From assembly GCA_902812465.1 (NCBI GenBank), contig CADDZE010000002.1, positions 31,223-95,222 on the forward strand: a stretch of 64,000 nucleotides of DNA, read 5' to 3'. The number at the start of each line of letters is the position of its first letter. Position 1 is the stretch's first letter. The stretch is from Acidobacteriota bacterium (GTDB lineage: Bacteria; Acidobacteriota; Terriglobia; UBA7540). Of the stretch, positions 8,175 to 16,343 are shown piece after piece. Position numbers and translations under genes: made by a program. The notes beneath the pieces are model-generated. The model was not told the DNA's origin. It ran no database searches and worked only from the letters and a program-made list of their open reading frames with translations.

Positions 8175-9299
8175 ATGCGCTGGTCGTGGAAAATCGGACG
8201 CGTGGCGGGCATCAACATCTACATGCACGCCACCTTTCTACTTCTGCTCCTCTTCATCCTGCTCGCCTACTGGTTCCAGGGGCACAATCTGGCCACGGCG
8301 CTGGCTGGCGTGTTCTTTATCCTGGTGACCTTCGCCTGCGTCATTTTTCATGAGCTTGGCCATGCTCTGACCGCCCGCCGCTACGGCGTGCGCACGCGCG
8401 ACATCATTCTGCTACCCATTGGGGGCGTGGCCCGTCTCGAACGCATGCCGGACCAGCCCCTGCAGGAACTGTGGGTGGCGCTGGCAGGTCCTGCAGTGAA
8501 TCTGGTGATCGCCGCAGGATTGTGGCTGCTACTATCCGCACAAGGCATCCATCCGGCGCTGGGGAGCGTCCGCTGGGCAGCCGGCAGCTTCCTCGATCGC
8601 GTCATGGTAGTGAACCTCTGGCTGGTGGGCTTCAATTTGCTCCCGGCCTTCCCTATGGACGGGGGCCGAGTGCTGCGTGCACTGCTGGCCATGCGCACCG
8701 ACTACGTCCACGCCACGCAAATGGCGGCGCACGTCGGCCAGGCCATGGCGCTGGTTTTCGGCTTCATCGGGCTCTTCAGCAATCCCTTTCTCCTGTTCAT
8801 CGCCCTGTTTGTCTGGATGGGTGCGGAAGCCGAAGCCGCCGCCGTGCAGGTTCACACCTCGCTCGGCACGATTCCCGTCCAGCGCGTGATGCTCACGAAC
8901 TTCCGCACCCTGCAGCCGGACGATACCCTGGCGCAAGCCGTCGACCACATCCTGGGGGGCTTCCAGCACGATTTCCCGGTGGTCTTCGGTGATCGGGTGC
9001 TCGGGGTCCTTACGCGCGAGGACTTGATAAGTGCCCTGGCTCAGCGCGGCCCCGAGGTCCATGTGCGGGACGCCATGTGCCGGGAATTTCAGATCGCCGA
9101 CTCGCACGATATGCTGGAAAGGGCGCTCGGTCTGCTGCGTGATTGCCGCTGCCGATCGATTCCCGTGCAGCACGACGGCCGCTTGGTCGGCATGCTGGAC
9201 ATAGAGAACGTAGGGGAGTTCTTAATGATCCAGTCAGCCCTGCGGCAACAGGGGGCGCGGGAGAAGGCGGAAAAGGCAGCGGTCACCCACACGGGCTAA
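8175..9299 (+). CDS. Site-2 protease family zinc metalloprotease with two CBS domains
   Basis: This is a 374-residue membrane metalloprotease of family M50. Zinc ligands are His59 and His63 in HELGH, and the third ligand is Asp162 in the NLLPAFPMDGG motif at 154-164. About six membrane helices fill residues 18-225. Residues about 235-350 form a pair of CBS domains, cytosolic modules that usually bind adenine nucleotides. Such proteins cut within membranes, typically releasing regulators such as anti-sigma factors or processing peptides. The CBS pair suggests control by cellular energy state. No obvious substrate gene is next to it. Confidence 0.9.
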   Translation: MRWSWKIGRVAGINIYMHATFLLLLLFILLAYWFQGHNLATALAGVFFILVTFACVIFHELGHALTARRYGVRTRDIILLPIGGVARLERMPDQPLQELWVALAGPAVNLVIAAGLWLLLSAQGIHPALGSVRWAAGSFLDRVMVVNLWLVGFNLLPAFPMDGGRVLRALLAMRTDYVHATQMAAHVGQAMALVFGFIGLFSNPFLLFIALFVWMGAEAEAAAVQVHTSLGTIPVQRVMLTNFRTLQPDDTLAQAVDHILGGFQHDFPVVFGDRVLGVLTREDLISALAQRGPEVHVRDAMCREFQIADSHDMLERALGLLRDCRCRSIPVQHDGRLVGMLDIENVGEFLMIQSALRQQGAREKAEKAAVTHTG

Positions 9300-9631
9300 G
9301 GGCCCCACCCATCGAGACGGGTCTATTTCGGCAATGCCATTTTTCCTCTAGCCGGGAAGCCCTTACCGAGGGAGCCTCCGGCCGCGAGCAGTCAACCAGC
9401 TTTTGCTGCCGCGCTGAGGCCCGACCTCAGCAACAAGTTCCCAGACACCGGACCGGAGACGATCGGTCCCCTAGGCGTGCTTCCTCGATCGCGAGGGTAC
9501 GAGTCTCCATACCTGCTAGACTAGAGAGTTTCGTCCAGCGTTCCGTTTCTGGCACCTTAACGCCAGGACAAAAGGAGAGCCAGCGAGGCGTCAGCAACGC
9601 GCAGCCGACGCTGCAAACCGAGGGTCAGACC
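9300..9631 (+). other. Gap between site-2 protease and argS
   Basis: No gene is seen. The argS frame is open far upstream into the end of the protease gene, but this part has no family similarity and is read as untranslated. An AAAAGGAG at about 9570-9577 looks like a ribosome-binding site but no in-frame start codon sits at a proper distance from it. I see no RNA gene here. Confidence 0.35.
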
Positions 9632-11611
9632 GTGCTGCTTGAGCAAATTCAACGCCGCATCAAAAAGGACTTCCGAGAACGGGTTAAGGAGCTCTTCGCG
9701 GTGGAGGTGGCGGAGCCGGCGATGAGCGTGCCGCCCTCGCTCGAGCTCGGAGATCTGTCCATCACAGCGTGCTTCGAACTGGCGAAAACGTTGCGTCAGC
9801 CTCCCCGCAAGATTGCGGAGCAGATAGCCGCCTGTCGCTTTGAAGGGGTGGAGCGCGTCAGCGTCGCTGGCGGCGGCTACCTGAATTTTCACCTGGACCG
9901 CGCAGGCTTCGCCGTGTCACTCTTCGACTCGCGCTCCAGCCGCGACGCCGCTCCCCGCCCCACGCCTCAGGCCGGGAAGATCGTCGTCGAGCACACCAGT
10001 ATCAATCCGAACAAGGCGGCCCACATCGGTCACCTGCGCAACGCCGTCCTAGGCGATACCTTCGCACGCCTGCTGCGTTTCCGCGGGCACTGCGTCGAAG
10101 TGCAGAACTACATCGATAACACGGGTGTCCAGGTGGCAGATGTGGTAGTCGGCTTCCGCAACCTCGAGGGAAGAAGTGTGGAAGAGGTTCGGCAACTGGC
10201 GGCCTCGGAAGGCAAACGGTTCGATTACTACTGCTGGGACCTTTACGCGAAGGTCTTTGAGTGGTACGAGCGCGAGCCGGCCGCGCTCGAGTACCGCACC
10301 AAGGCTTTACATGCCATCGAAGAGGGCCGCGGAGAGATCGCGGAAATTGGGGCTGTAGTTTCCGACGCGATTGTGCGCCTGCACCTCCGGACCATGCGGC
10401 GTATCAACGTGGCCTACGACCTGCTGGTGCGCGAGAGCGAGATTCTCCAGCTCAAGTTTTGGAGCATCGCCTTCGAGCTGATGAAGCAGCGGGGAGCCAT
10501 CCGCCTTGAGTCTGCAGGCAAGAACCGCGGCTGTTGGGTGATGGATTTAGATCCTGAAACAACGGAGCCGAAGGAGGACACCGGGGAGGACACCAAGGTG
10601 ATCGTCCGGTCGAGCGGAACAGTCACCTACGTGGGCAAAGACATCGCCTACCACCTCTGGAAGTTCGGCCTGCTGGGCCGCGACTTTCACTATCGCCGCC
10701 TCGACATTTCGCTCAATGGAAGCCCCGTTTGGCAGACGGCCACCGAGGGCGACCCGGACGCGCCGCCGTTCGGCCGGGCCACGGCAGCCTATGCGGTGAT
10801 CGACACGCGCCAGTCCTACGTACAGCATGTGGTCGCCACAGCCTTTCGCGCCCTCGGCTACCACGAACAAGCGGCTAACCTGCATCATTTCGCCTACGAG
10901 CTCGTCAGCCTTTCGCTCGATTGCGCGCGCGAACTGGGACTGCCAGTCGGCGAAGAGGAACAGCAGAAGGGCGCGGTGGACGTCTCCGGGCGGCGCGGGT
11001 GGGGCGTGAAGGCGGATGATTTCATTGACACCCTGACTGCTCAAGCCATTGCCGAAGTGCACCGGCGCCAGATGGCTGAGGGTCCCGAGCAGGAACAGGA
11101 GTACGGACGCCAAATCGCCGTCGGCGCCTTGCGCTATTTCTTGTTGCGTTTCACCAGGCGCACGATGATCGTTTTCGATTTCAAGGATGCACTGGCTTTC
11201 GAGGGCGAAACCGGGCCGTACCTGCAGTATACCGTGGTCCGAGCCCAGAATATCCTGCGGAAATATGCAGAAGTGCACCCAGAATTCCACGCCTCGGAGC
11301 TGAAGACCCTTGTCGCCGAACATCAGCTCAAGTCATTCCTGGCGGAAGGGGCATTCTGGGAGCTTGTCTTCCTCGCGGGGCAGCTCGAACTTACCGTGGA
11401 CCAGGCGATTGCGGCTGAAGAACCAGCCATGCTGGCCAAATATGCCTTTCGCCTAGCCCAGGAGTTTAACAATTTCTACCACCGGCACCGCGTCCTAACG
11501 GAGCCCGACGAGGTCCGCCGGTCTTGCTTGCTCTACGTGGTCTATCTCGTCGCCGAAACCCTGCGCCGGGCGCTCGACCTGATGGGCATCGAAGTGCCGG
11601 AGCGGATGTAG
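9632..11611 (+). CDS. argS: Arginyl-tRNA synthetase
   Basis: A class I synthetase that charges tRNA-Arg. GTG 9632 is the first plausible start and gives 659 residues. The HIGH motif is at 131-134 (AHIGHLRNAV). The region TGPYLQYTVVRAQNIL marks the start of the anticodon-binding alpha-helical domain and the protein ends with the family-typical MGIEVPERM. A clear KMSKS is absent, as in many arginyl enzymes. A long Glu/Arg-rich insertion near residues 190-260 is of the type seen in acidobacterial and related ArgS proteins. The gene looks single and intact. Confidence 0.93.
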   Translation: MLLEQIQRRIKKDFRERVKELFAVEVAEPAMSVPPSLELGDLSITACFELAKTLRQPPRKIAEQIAACRFEGVERVSVAGGGYLNFHLDRAGFAVSLFDSRSSRDAAPRPTPQAGKIVVEHTSINPNKAAHIGHLRNAVLGDTFARLLRFRGHCVEVQNYIDNTGVQVADVVVGFRNLEGRSVEEVRQLAASEGKRFDYYCWDLYAKVFEWYEREPAALEYRTKALHAIEEGRGEIAEIGAVVSDAIVRLHLRTMRRINVAYDLLVRESEILQLKFWSIAFELMKQRGAIRLESAGKNRGCWVMDLDPETTEPKEDTGEDTKVIVRSSGTVTYVGKDIAYHLWKFGLLGRDFHYRRLDISLNGSPVWQTATEGDPDAPPFGRATAAYAVIDTRQSYVQHVVATAFRALGYHEQAANLHHFAYELVSLSLDCARELGLPVGEEEQQKGAVDVSGRRGWGVKADDFIDTLTAQAIAEVHRRQMAEGPEQEQEYGRQIAVGALRYFLLRFTRRTMIVFDFKDALAFEGETGPYLQYTVVRAQNILRKYAEVHPEFHASELKTLVAEHQLKSFLAEGAFWELVFLAGQLELTVDQAIAAEEPAMLAKYAFRLAQEFNNFYHRHRVLTEPDEVRRSCLLYVVYLVAETLRRALDLMGIEVPERM

Positions 11612-11655
11612 TAGGGCCTTTACCCGACTTCCGAACAGCCGCAGTATATACTACG

Positions 11656-11680
11656 TTGACAATATATCATAATATATGAT
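11656..11680 (+). promoter_or_regulatory. TTGACA box joined to a 15-bp palindrome before the HD-GYP regulator
   Basis: A perfect TTGACA at 11656-11661 is followed at once by very AT-rich DNA holding the perfect inverted repeat ATCATA-ATA-TATGAT (11666-11680). TATGAT itself is -10-like, but its distance to TTGACA (13 bases) is short, so the palindrome may be an operator over the promoter of the gene that starts at 11717. Confidence 0.4.
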
Positions 11681-11716
11681 TTCCTGGGGGAAGCGAGTGC
11701 CCCTCGCCCCAGGCGT

Positions 11717-12814
11717 ATGGCCAAGACCGCCCCTAAGCCGCGTGTCCTTATTGTCGACGACGAAGTCGCCGTGCTCGAGCTGCTGCGGGAAAGATTGCGC
11801 CTGGAAGGATTCGTCTGCGCGGCCGCGCGCAGCGGTGACGAGGCGGTCCAGCTCATTGACCGCCACCGCTTCGACGCTGTCATTTCGGACTTGCGAATGC
11901 CCGGTCTTTCCGGCATGGCCTTACTGGAGCGGGTCGTTAAGCAGCTTCCCCACTGCGCCTTCCTAATGGTGACCGGCGAAAGCGACGTGCGGATCGGCAT
12001 TCAGGCTATGCAAGAAGGAGCGGCGGACTATCTCGTGAAGCCGTTTCAACTTGACGCGGTAGTGCACAGCGTCCGTCGCGCCCTCGAGAAGAAGCGCCTG
12101 GAAGCGGAGCTGGAGCGCTACCGCGCTCGCCTGGAAGAGATGGTCGAAGAGCGGACGAGGCAATTGCAGCAAGCCCTCCAAGAAATCGAGGATACCTACG
12201 CTTCGACGCTCGAGGCGCTAGCGGCGGCTCTCGACCTGCGCGACTCGGACACCGCCGGTCACTCCATCCGGGTCACGGAGTATTCGCTCGAGATCGCAAA
12301 GGCGATGGGCTGTTCAGAAGAAGAGTTGAAACAGATCGGGCGGGGCGCGGCGCTGCACGATATCGGCAAGATCGGTATTCCCGACGGCATCCTGCTGAAA
12401 AAGGACAAGCTCACGCCTCAGGAGCGGGCAGTGATGGAAACGCACGCCCGCGTGGGCTACGAACTCGTCAGCCGCATCGCTTTTCTGGCCCCGGCGGCGG
12501 AGATCGTCCTGACCCACCAGGAACGGTACGATGGCACGGGATATCCGCAGGGCCTGCGGGGTGAAGAGATTCCACTCGGCGCGCGCATCTTCGCGGTGGT
12601 CGATACACTGGACGCAATGACATCGGACCGGCCCTACCGGCGCGCGGTGCCGTTTCACGTGGCCCGGGAAGAAATTGCGCGGCAGGCGGGAAAGCAATTT
12701 GATCCGGAGGTTGTGCGCGTCTTTCTCTCGTTACCCGAGCAGGTGTGGGACAAGGTGAGGAAACGGGCGGCCAGAGCGGCAGACGCAAGGGGGCGCACGG
12801 CGATTGTGGCATAG
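11717..12814 (+). CDS. Response regulator with HD-GYP cyclic-di-GMP phosphodiesterase domain
   Basis: The 365-residue protein carries a receiver domain (about 8-120; acidic pocket Asp14/Asp15, phospho-acceptor Asp58, Lys108 in VKPF), a coiled-coil linker (about 122-165) and an HD-GYP domain (about 168-345). The HD pair is His214-Asp215 in HDIGKIG, a further metal histidine is His243, and the GYP motif is 275-277. The usual HHE before GYP reads HQE (267-269). Proteins of this RpfG-like plan hydrolyse cyclic di-GMP when phosphorylated. The HPt protein 61 bases downstream may deliver the phosphate. No histidine kinase is adjacent. Confidence 0.92.
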   Translation: MAKTAPKPRVLIVDDEVAVLELLRERLRLEGFVCAAARSGDEAVQLIDRHRFDAVISDLRMPGLSGMALLERVVKQLPHCAFLMVTGESDVRIGIQAMQEGAADYLVKPFQLDAVVHSVRRALEKKRLEAELERYRARLEEMVEERTRQLQQALQEIEDTYASTLEALAAALDLRDSDTAGHSIRVTEYSLEIAKAMGCSEEELKQIGRGAALHDIGKIGIPDGILLKKDKLTPQERAVMETHARVGYELVSRIAFLAPAAEIVLTHQERYDGTGYPQGLRGEEIPLGARIFAVVDTLDAMTSDRPYRRAVPFHVAREEIARQAGKQFDPEVVRVFLSLPEQVWDKVRKRAARAADARGRTAIVA

Positions 12815-12875
12815 CCCCCCACCACCGGCTGCGATCGCCGACCGCCGGAAGAACCGGTGAGGCGAAGGAGGAACC

Positions 12876-13250
12876 ATGGAAGAGAACCAGGATCCGGTGG
12901 TGCTGGATCAAGAGGCAGCGTTGGCCAACGTGGATGGCGATGTCGAGCTGTTAGCCGAGACGGCGGCGCTTTTCCTCGAGGAGTATCCCCGACAACTATC
13001 AGCGTTACAAAAAGCCGTGAAGCAGGGGGATGCGAGGGCTACGATGCACCACGCGCACACCCTGAAGGGGTCCGTTGCGAATTTTGCCGCGCGCGAGGCG
13101 CAGCAAGCCGCGTTCGAGCTGGAATCCATGGGCCGTCAAGGCGACCTCCATGGCGCCATCCTGGCACTCGAGGCGCTCGAGCGTGCACTGGCGCGCCTGC
13201 ATCCGCTGATCGCCAGACTGGCGGAGAAGCGCGCCGTCACCGGCCCATGA
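12876..13250 (+). CDS. Histidine-containing phosphotransfer (HPt) protein
   Basis: A 124-residue, all-helical phosphorelay module. The phosphorylatable histidine is His61 in AHTLKGS, the canonical HPt motif, followed by a second helix with AQQAAFELE. It follows the HD-GYP regulator by 61 bases on the same strand with a good AAGGAGG site before ATG 12876, so the two are likely one operon. It probably passes phosphate from a distant hybrid kinase to the regulator's Asp58; that link is inferred from adjacency only. Confidence 0.88.
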   Translation: MEENQDPVVLDQEAALANVDGDVELLAETAALFLEEYPRQLSALQKAVKQGDARATMHHAHTLKGSVANFAAREAQQAAFELESMGRQGDLHGAILALEALERALARLHPLIARLAEKRAVTGP

Positions 13251-13281
13251 TTTCGTCGCCCGGTCTGCCATCTGGGACTAT

Positions 13282-14799
13282 TCACTCCATTGCGAAGCTG
13301 GATGATCCGGTCGGAAGAGTGGTCAACAAATGCACTAAGGTCCGCACCGGGTGACCCGTGGGCCCCTTGGCGCGGTAAGGCTTTTCCTCGTTCGACCAGC
13401 GGGTTCCCGCGATATCAAGGTGGACCCAAGGCGTCTCCCCAGCGAACTCACCCACGAACATGGCTCCGGTGATAGCTCCGGCGTAGCGGCCGCCGGTGTT
13501 GGCGAGGTCAGCGATCGAGCTTTTGTAGAGCTCACGATATTCGTCATCGACAGGCAATTCCCACATACGCTCGCCCGTGGCCCGAGCGCTGGCCAGCACG
13601 CGCGCCACCCACTCCTTGTTGCGGCCGAACACCCCCGTGGTAATAGTGCCGAGGGCAATCATGACCGCGCCCGTGAGCGTGGCGGCGTCGATGAGCACGT
13701 TGCAACCGAGCTGCTGCGCATAAGTCAGAGCGTCGGCAAGCACCAGGCGACCCTCCGCATCCGTATTGAGGATCTCGACGGTCTTCCCCGACATCGAGGT
13801 AATTACGTCCCCAGGTTTGTAAGCCTTGCCGCTGGGCATGTTCTCAGTCGCTGGAACCAAAGCCATCACGCGAACATTCGGCTTCAGCTGGGCAATCGCC
13901 TGCATCACCCCGAGCATCGTGGCTCCGCCTGCCATGTCTGTCTTCATCTCGTGCATATCGGTCGCAGGTTTGATGGAGATGCCGCCGGTGTCAAACGTGA
14001 TGCCCTTACCCACCAGCCCGATCAGCGGCGAGGCGGGAGCCTGGGGTGGAAGATATTTCAACACGATCAGCCGAGGCGGCTCGTCGCTTCCCTGAGCCAC
14101 TGCCAAGAAGGCCCCCATCTTCAGCTCGCGAATCTGCTCCGGGCCAAGCACCTCGCAGTCGAGCCCATAGTGTCGCGCCATCTCCTGGGCGCGAGCGGCG
14201 AGGATGGCAGGAGTCATGCGATTCGAAGGCTCGTTCACCAGGTCGCGGGTGAAGTTGGTGGCCTCAGCAATGATTCGTCCGCGCTCGGCCGCTGCCTTCT
14301 CGGACTCCGTCGGAGGCCCGGCGATGGCCGCCAACTCCAACGTGTCGATGCGGCGGTCGCGTTCCCGGTCCGTCTTATAGCGATCGGCATCGTAGTCCGC
14401 AAGGATCGCCCCTTCGACCACCGCCTGGATCTCGCCGCTACAATCTTGTTGTGTCTCCGGCAGTACCCAGCAAAGCCCGTGCAACCCTCGCGCCCGGACG
14501 GCACGCGTCGCCGCGCCCGCCACATTGCGGAGAAGATGGGTGTCGAATTGATCCTGCTTGCCTGCTCCGGCAACCAGCAATCTTGACGTCGCGAGGCCAG
14601 GCGGCTTAGGGATCCACGTGCAGTCGTACGCCTTTCCCGTAAGCTCGCCGCTATTCCGCATCTCTTCGAGAAGGGTCCGCACCGTGGCCGGGAGGTGAGC
14701 TACCGTTCCGCTCGAGGCTGCCTGCCCTTCAAAGCTGAACACCGCCAGGACGTTGGCTGCAAGCGTCGCCAAAGGCTCTTCACGAAATCGAACGACCAA
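13282..14799 (-). CDS. pepA: Leucyl aminopeptidase (M17, PepA type)
   Basis: A cytosolic two-metal aminopeptidase of 505 residues, the family's usual length. The signature NTDAEGRL is at 345-352. Metal ligands by comparison with E. coli PepA are Lys265, Asp270, Asp288, Asp347 and Glu349, each displaced by five residues from the E. coli numbers. Catalytic Lys277 and Arg351 are present. The N-terminal ~170 residues form the variable domain. It converges with the HPt gene with a 31-base gap and is followed on the same strand from upstream by a RidA gene. Confidence 0.95.
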   Translation of the reverse strand: MVVRFREEPLATLAANVLAVFSFEGQAASSGTVAHLPATVRTLLEEMRNSGELTGKAYDCTWIPKPPGLATSRLLVAGAGKQDQFDTHLLRNVAGAATRAVRARGLHGLCWVLPETQQDCSGEIQAVVEGAILADYDADRYKTDRERDRRIDTLELAAIAGPPTESEKAAAERGRIIAEATNFTRDLVNEPSNRMTPAILAARAQEMARHYGLDCEVLGPEQIRELKMGAFLAVAQGSDEPPRLIVLKYLPPQAPASPLIGLVGKGITFDTGGISIKPATDMHEMKTDMAGGATMLGVMQAIAQLKPNVRVMALVPATENMPSGKAYKPGDVITSMSGKTVEILNTDAEGRLVLADALTYAQQLGCNVLIDAATLTGAVMIALGTITTGVFGRNKEWVARVLASARATGERMWELPVDDEYRELYKSSIADLANTGGRYAGAITGAMFVGEFAGETPWVHLDIAGTRWSNEEKPYRAKGPTGHPVRTLVHLLTTLPTGSSSFAME

Positions 14800-14859
14800 G
14801 ACTAAGCCTCCTTGTCTGATGGTTGAGACTCGCGGACGGGCTCGTCCGCAGCCGTGGGC

Positions 14860-15249
14860 TCAATGCACGGCCACCGCCTCAATCTCTACTAGCATCTCCG
14901 GATCGACCAGCCTCGTGACACCGATCAGGCTCATTGCCGGATGAATTTCACCGAAGAACTCCGCATGGGCCTTGGCCACTTCCTGCCAGCGCTCGATGTC
15001 TGTCAGGTAGACGCGGGTGCGCACTACATGCTCAAGGCCCAGCCCGAGCCGCTTGAGGGCATTCTCGATGTTGCGAATCGCCTGCACCGTTTGGGCATAA
15101 GCGTCACCCGGATTGAGGACCTTGCCGGAAGGGTCTGTGCCCGTGGTTCCGGAGACGTAGACCATTTCGCCTGCTTGTACGGCACGCGCGTACCCGGCCA
15201 ACGGTTCCCACGGGGTGCCAGAAAAGATTTTAGTGCGCTTGATCTTCAT
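14860..15249 (-). CDS. RidA/YjgF family protein lacking the catalytic arginine
   Basis: A 129-residue single-domain Rid protein with the family patterns VYVSGTTGTDPSGK and VEIEAVAV. Archetypal RidA deaminates reactive enamines/imines using an arginine in a PAR(S/T) motif. Here that motif reads PAMS (Pro104-Ala105-Met106), so the arginine is replaced by methionine. This points to a Rid subgroup without the classic deaminase chemistry, such as a ligand-binding or different imine-handling role. It sits between pepA (61 bases away) and a thioesterase, all on the minus strand. Confidence 0.85.
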   Translation of the reverse strand: MKIKRTKIFSGTPWEPLAGYARAVQAGEMVYVSGTTGTDPSGKVLNPGDAYAQTVQAIRNIENALKRLGLGLEHVVRTRVYLTDIERWQEVAKAHAEFFGEIHPAMSLIGVTRLVDPEMLVEIEAVAVH

Positions 15250-15309
15250 AAAGCCTCCTTGTCGGTCCTCAAAACCGCGCCTCTGCAGCTGGCCCTGCGG
15301 TAAGCTGAC

Positions 15310-15822
15310 TCACGGTTTGGAATGCGTGCGAAACTTGCGGTGGGCTCGCCCGGCGAGGGCCAGCCGCCGCCGCCGCCTCTCGAGGGCCTCACGGTACCGG
15401 CGGCGCTCGTCGGCCGTCCGAGGTATAAGCGGCGGAACGGGGGTGGGCTGGCCGTGCTCGTCCACGGCCACGTAGGTGACGAAAGCGGAGCTGGTCTGAC
15501 GGCGTTCGCCGGAGATGAAGTCCTCGAGGAAGACGTTGACCTCGACCTCCATGGAAGTGTTGAAGGCGCGTGTGACGTGAGCACGCAAAAGGATGATCTG
15601 GCCGACGCGGATGGGGTACATGAAGTCCAAGCTGTCTACCGCCACGGTCACCACATGGCGACGGGAATGACGGTGCGCGGCGACGGCTCCGGCAATGTCA
15701 ATCAGGTGCATCACCTTGCCGCCGAGAATGTTACCCAGCGGGTTGGCGTCATTGGGCAGCACCACCTCGAGCATCTCGGTACTGGATTCAAGTACGGTCC
15801 GGCCGCGCTGCCGCTCACGCAT
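15310..15822 (-). CDS. Acyl-CoA thioesterase, hotdog fold
   Basis: A 170-residue cytosolic hotdog-fold thioesterase of the YciA/BACH group. The family motif ANPLGNILGGKVMHLIDIAG is at about 26-45, including the Asn-x-x-Gly-Asn pattern and the acidic residue that activates water. DFMYPIRVGQ and VNVFLEDF mark the later strands. The C-terminal 35 residues are very Arg-rich and charged, longer than usual. It heads the minus-strand row thioesterase, RidA-like, pepA. The likely role is to cleave short or medium-chain acyl-CoA; the substrate is not readable. Confidence 0.88.
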   Translation of the reverse strand: MRERQRGRTVLESSTEMLEVVLPNDANPLGNILGGKVMHLIDIAGAVAAHRHSRRHVVTVAVDSLDFMYPIRVGQIILLRAHVTRAFNTSMEVEVNVFLEDFISGERRQTSSAFVTYVAVDEHGQPTPVPPLIPRTADERRRYREALERRRRRLALAGRAHRKFRTHSKP

Positions 15823-16022
15823 TCAGTGTCTCTTCTTTGGATTCCTTTCCCGCCGCTGGCGTCGGGCCTTCCGCCTGCCCCTCCCGGGTAGCTAGCCGAC
15901 TGCTCTCCTCCTGGCAGTGGACCGGTCGCCTATAGTATTGTAGACGGTGCGCTAATGCAACCTTTATGAGACGCCTGGGAAGCCATCCTGGTCTTTCGAA
16001 GGCTCCGCTAGCGACAGCTTCG

Positions 16023-16343
16023 ATGGACAAGCAACGCGTGGAATTCTCGCAGCAAGCCCTCCAACAAGACGCGGACAACACGTTTGTCCGCTACGCCCTG
16101 GCCCTGGAGCTGGCAGGCTCGGAGCGTCCGGAAGACGCTTGGCCCCACTTCGGCTACCTTCTCGATCGCCATCCAGAGTACGTGCCCACCTACTACCATG
16201 CCGGTAAATGGCTGGCAGCTCGCGGACAGATCGAGGAGGCGCGAAGGGTGCTGAGCCGGGGCATCCAGGTCAGCAGCCACCAGAATAATGTGCATGCCCG
16301 CAGCGAGCTGGAAGCGGCACTGGAGGACCTGGCTGTACCTTGA
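16023..16343 (+). CDS. Small TPR-repeat protein
   Basis: A 106-residue protein with about two and a half tetratricopeptide-like helical hairpins (TFVRYALALELA, DAWPHFGYLLDRHPEYVPTYYHAGKWLA, EEARRVLSRGIQ). ATG 16023 is chosen over 15966 because homologous-looking sequence begins there. Such small TPR proteins act as binding scaffolds. Its 3' end overlaps the end of the convergent terC gene by 74 bases, an unusual antisense arrangement. Confidence 0.72.
   Translation: MDKQRVEFSQQALQQDADNTFVRYALALELAGSERPEDAWPHFGYLLDRHPEYVPTYYHAGKWLAARGQIEEARRVLSRGIQVSSHQNNVHARSELEAALEDLAVP

Noticed and set aside
9143..9631. N-terminal extension of ArgS reaching into the site-2 protease gene
   Set aside because: The extension has no synthetase similarity, and GTG 9632 gives a normal N-terminus.
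13351..14586. A 411-residue plus-strand frame opposite pepA
   Set aside because: The minus-strand pepA has all catalytic motifs; the plus frame is its codon-bias shadow.
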